This document shows positions 61,688 to 64,000 of a DNA stretch of 64,000 nt, piece by piece. The notes under the pieces were generated by a model. That model was not told the DNA's origin. It ran no database searches and saw nothing but the letters and a program-made list of their open reading frames with translations. Every line of letters begins with the position of its first letter. Position 1 is the first letter of the stretch. Source of the stretch: Limimaricola hongkongensis DSM 17492 (GTDB lineage: Bacteria; Pseudomonadota; Alphaproteobacteria; Rhodobacterales; Rhodobacteraceae); assembly GCF_000600975.2 (NCBI RefSeq), contig NZ_KK088650.1, forward strand, positions 682,001-746,000, in the 5' to 3' direction. A program made the position numbers and the translations under genes.

Positions 61688-62502
61688 GGGGTGGTCCTTT
61701 CGAGGTCGTCGAGGCCCGCGCGGAGCTGCGCGCGGGAGATTTCGCCGGTATGGGCGGCCCGCAGCCTTCCCTCGGCGTCGAAGAACAGGGTGGTCGGCAG
61801 ACCGAGCAGGCCGAACGCCTCCATCAGTGCGCCCTCCGGGTCGCGCAGAACGCCGGTCGTGCCCAGCGACTGCCCCGCGAGGTAGCTTTCGATCACCTCC
61901 GTCGCCTCGCGCTGGTTAACGAAGAGGATCTGTGCCCCCTTCGTTTCGGCGGCGACCTCCATCATCATCGGCAGCTCGCGGCGGCACGGCGGGCACCAGC
62001 TGGCCCAGAGGTTGATGACCAAGGGCTGCCCCGCCGTCTCAGCGAGCGGAAACGGGCGGCCCGACAGCTCTGCGAGATGGATCGCGGGCAGGCGTCCGCG
62101 CGTCTGGTCGGGCAGCACAACCCGCGCAATCGCGACTCCCGTTCCCGCGAGGGTGGCGGCCAGCAGCAGCGGCGTCATGGCCCTGGGGTGGCGCAGCAGC
62201 GCCGCGAAAAGCGCGAGACCCAGCCCGAACAGGCCCGCTTGCGGCGCGAAACCGCCCTGCCAGAGTTTCAGCGCATCGAGCGGTGCCGCGCGGAAGCTGT
62301 CGAACTGCATCGCCACGAAACCCGCGCGCGCCGCGATCACCCAGCCGAGGACGGCGATGAGCGACCAACGCCGCAGCGCCTCGGCCTGCGCGGGGCGGCG
62401 CCACGAGGCGATCTCGGCGACGCCGATGAACACGAGCACCGCGATCACGGCGAGGAACCGCTCGCCCGAGAACACCAGCGGGCCGATCGCGACGGCGTTC
62501 AT
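61684..62502 (-). CDS. TlpA-like thioredoxin with N-terminal membrane domain
   Basis: This 272-residue protein has four predicted membrane helices in the first ~130 residues (ERFLAVIAVLVFIGVAEIAS; WSLIAVLGWVIAARAGFVAMQF; PLLLAATLAGTGVAIARVVL). A thioredoxin domain with WCPPC in INLWASWCPPCRRELPMMM follows, ending LPTTLFFDAEGRLRAAHTGE. The long N-terminal membrane part is unusual for TlpA proteins, which normally have a single anchor. It likely reduces periplasmic disulfides with electrons from the adjacent DsbD-like protein. The ATG at 62502 overlaps the DsbD-like stop by four bases. Confidence 0.88.
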   Translation of the reverse strand: MNAVAIGPLVFSGERFLAVIAVLVFIGVAEIASWRRPAQAEALRRWSLIAVLGWVIAARAGFVAMQFDSFRAAPLDALKLWQGGFAPQAGLFGLGLALFAALLRHPRAMTPLLLAATLAGTGVAIARVVLPDQTRGRLPAIHLAELSGRPFPLAETAGQPLVINLWASWCPPCRRELPMMMEVAAETKGAQILFVNQREATEVIESYLAGQSLGTTGVLRDPEGALMEAFGLLGLPTTLFFDAEGRLRAAHTGEISRAQLRAGLDDLERTTP

Positions 62503-64000
62503 CGGATCGCCCGTGCCGAGGCCACGACCTCCTCCACGCCCGGCTCGCCGATCAGGCGGCTGCCGGGCGCCTCGCGGCTCTCGGCGTCGAGGAACACCAT
62601 GGTGGGCGGGCCGACCGAGCCCAGATGATCGAGCAGCGCCTGCCCCTCGGCGTCGAACTCCGACAGGTCGGCGGTGATGAGCGTGGTGCCCGCCAGCGCC
62701 TCGCGGACCATTGGGTCCGGCCAGAGGCGGCGCTCGATTACCTTGCAGGTGACGCACCAGTCGGCGGTGACGTAAATCATCGACGGCCCGTCTGCCTCCG
62801 CGAGCGCGGCGTCGAGCTGCGGCACCGAGGTTACGGGGGTGAAGGCGGTCTCGTTATCGGCGGTGCCGGGCGCGGCCTCGGCTGGGCGCAGACCGGCCAG
62901 CGGACGCATCGGGTCCTCCGCGCCGGCGGCCGCCCCGAGTCCCATGACCCCGGCGGCGAGGATCGCGGCGAGCCCGGCGGTCTTGCGGATGCGCGGCGCC
63001 GCGCCGGAGCTTGGCTCCAGCCGGTCCAGCCCGCCGATGAAGACGCCTGCGCCGAGCAGCAGCGCCGCCCAGAGCGCCAGCGTGGCGGGGCCGGGCAGCA
63101 GCCGGCCGCCGAGCCAGATCGCCATGCCGAGGAAGACGACGCCGAAGGCGGCCTTCACGCCCTCCATCCATGCCCCCGCACGCGGCAGCATCCGGGCGCC
63201 GAAGGTGCCCGCGATCAGGAGCGGCACGCCCTGTCCCAGCCCGAGCGCGAAGAGCGCGCCCGCGCCGAGCCAGGCGTCGCCGGTCCGCGCGATGTAGAGG
63301 AGCGCCCCGGCCAACGGCGCGGTCACGCAGGGCCCCATGATCAGCGCCGAGGTGAAGCCGAGCGCCGCCGCGCCGCCCAGCGTGCCGCCCCGGCTCGCGC
63401 CGATGCCCGACAGCCGACCCGTCCAGGCCTGCGGCAGCCGCATCTCGTAGAGGCCGAACATCGACAGCGCCAGTGCCACGAAGACTCCGGCGACCATGCC
63501 CACGGCCCAGGGCGATTGCAGTGCCACTTGCAGGTTCTGGCCCGACCACGCGGCGATGAGGCCCAGCAGGCCGAAGGCCGCCGCCATCGCCAGCACGTAG
63601 GTGCCCGAGAGCAGCGCGCCGCGCCGGGCGCCGACCGTGCCGTCCTGCCCGGCCAGCAGCCCCGCAAGAATTGGGAACATCGGAAAGACGCAGGGCGTGA
63701 AGGCGAGAAGCAACCCGAAACTGAAGAAGCCCGTCAACACGAGAAGCGGTCCGCCACGGGCACTCAGACCGTCGAGCAGGCCGTCCTCATTGGCAAGGGT
63801 GATGCCGCTTTCCGGCGGCGCCGCTGCTGGGCTTTCGACAGGGGCGGATGCCGCCTCGGTAGCGGGCTGGGGTGCCGCGACTTCGATCGCGGGCAGGGTT
63901 TCGGTGACCGGAGGGTAGCAGATCCCGTCCTCCTGACAGCCCTGGTAGGTCACGCGCACCGGGCCTTCCGTCACGCCGAGCCGCGCCTCAACATCGTGGA
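62499..64000 (-). CDS. dsbD: DsbD-like thiol:disulfide interchange protein, partial
   Basis: The frame is open from the right edge of the window, so the start is missing; about 500 residues are visible. At the beginning, VTYQGCQEDGICYPP is the end of the N-terminal DsbD alpha domain with its two cysteines. The membrane domain has FTPCVFPMFPILAGLLAG and LGFTSALIMGPCVTAPLAGALLY, carrying the two conserved membrane cysteines. The C-terminal thioredoxin domain has YVTADWCVTCKVIERR. DsbD moves electrons from cytosolic thioredoxin to periplasmic partners such as the TlpA-like protein encoded next to it. Gene order is DsbD, TlpA, L,D-transpeptidase, DsbA, L,D-transpeptidase. Confidence 0.92.
   Translation of the reverse strand, partial: HDVEARLGVTEGPVRVTYQGCQEDGICYPPVTETLPAIEVAAPQPATEAASAPVESPAAAPPESGITLANEDGLLDGLSARGGPLLVLTGFFSFGLLLAFTPCVFPMFPILAGLLAGQDGTVGARRGALLSGTYVLAMAAAFGLLGLIAAWSGQNLQVALQSPWAVGMVAGVFVALALSMFGLYEMRLPQAWTGRLSGIGASRGGTLGGAAALGFTSALIMGPCVTAPLAGALLYIARTGDAWLGAGALFALGLGQGVPLLIAGTFGARMLPRAGAWMEGVKAAFGVVFLGMAIWLGGRLLPGPATLALWAALLLGAGVFIGGLDRLEPSSGAAPRIRKTAGLAAILAAGVMGLGAAAGAEDPMRPLAGLRPAEAAPGTADNETAFTPVTSVPQLDAALAEADGPSMIYVTADWCVTCKVIERRLWPDPMVREALAGTTLITADLSEFDAEGQALLDHLGSVGPPTMVFLDAESREAPGSRLIGEPGVEEVVASARAIR

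Noticed and set aside
1-64000. CRISPR array, rRNA or tRNA genes
   Set aside because: No regularly spaced direct repeats with unique spacers and no recognisable tRNA or rRNA stretches were noticed on reading; a tRNA scan would be needed to exclude a single tRNA.

Overview
The window looks like a piece of a high-GC alphaproteobacterial replicon, most likely a Rhodobacterales (Rhodobacteraceae-type) chromosome segment or large plasmid. This rests on the base composition, the FnrL-like regulator with its N-terminal cysteine cluster, D-lactate dehydrogenase, a SorA/SorB-like pair and family-typical membrane proteins. No rRNA, tRNA or CRISPR array was seen.

Region 1 (about 0.6-26.2 kb) is an oxygen-limitation and stress island. 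It carries three tandem-domain universal stress proteins, D-lactate dehydrogenase, an FnrL-like regulator, a frameshifted zinc alcohol dehydrogenase, a P-type cation ATPase, Hsp20, a PfkB-family sugar kinase, FtsH, a DUF2267 protein, a relic of an alternative GroEL, a VIT/CCC1-type metal transporter and a small cytochrome c. Two envelope ABC systems follow: a Mla/MCE-type lipid transporter, and an ATPase/FtsX-like permease/HlyD exporter. A bactofilin-like membrane protein ends the region. Ten FNR-type boxes (TTGAT-N4-ATCAA and close variants) sit in front of most of these units and again before small membrane proteins at 38.2 and 52.9 kb. The regulator at 2920 carries the E-xx-SR recognition signature expected to read such boxes, so the island looks like one regulon.

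Region 2 (26.3-36.5 kb) is mobile. An IS3-family element with a damaged second frame comes first. Decayed gene fragments follow, then a mobilization module (MobC-like protein, relaxase, candidate oriT). Its cargo is a soluble FtsH-like AAA+/M41 protease, a CoiA/DUF6035-like putative nuclease with a zinc-binding N-terminus, and a divergent XRE regulator. An IS256-family element with a perfect 8-bp target duplication closes the region. The protease/nuclease/regulator set is the best candidate for an undescribed system.

Region 3 (36.9-52.1 kb) is ordinary accessory metabolism. It holds a quinone-reductase-like MDR protein, a 2TM protein, a beta-lactamase-fold hydrolase/SnoaL/carotenoid-desaturase-like operon, two AraC-regulated clusters of NAD-binding epimerase-like proteins with small membrane proteins, and a Tat-exported sulfite oxidase with a cytochrome c.

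Region 4 (52.1-58.6 kb) mixes IS relics, a 52-residue FNR-box-preceded membrane protein, a potassium channel, a decayed ldhA 3' fragment, an IS1182-family element, and a markedly AT-richer two-gene island of unknown function with a HEPN-like motif. Region 5 (58.6-64.0 kb) is an envelope cluster on the minus strand: DsbD-like, TlpA-like and DsbA-like thiol redox proteins, two L,D-transpeptidases, and a beta-lactamase-fold protein with a degenerate metal motif.
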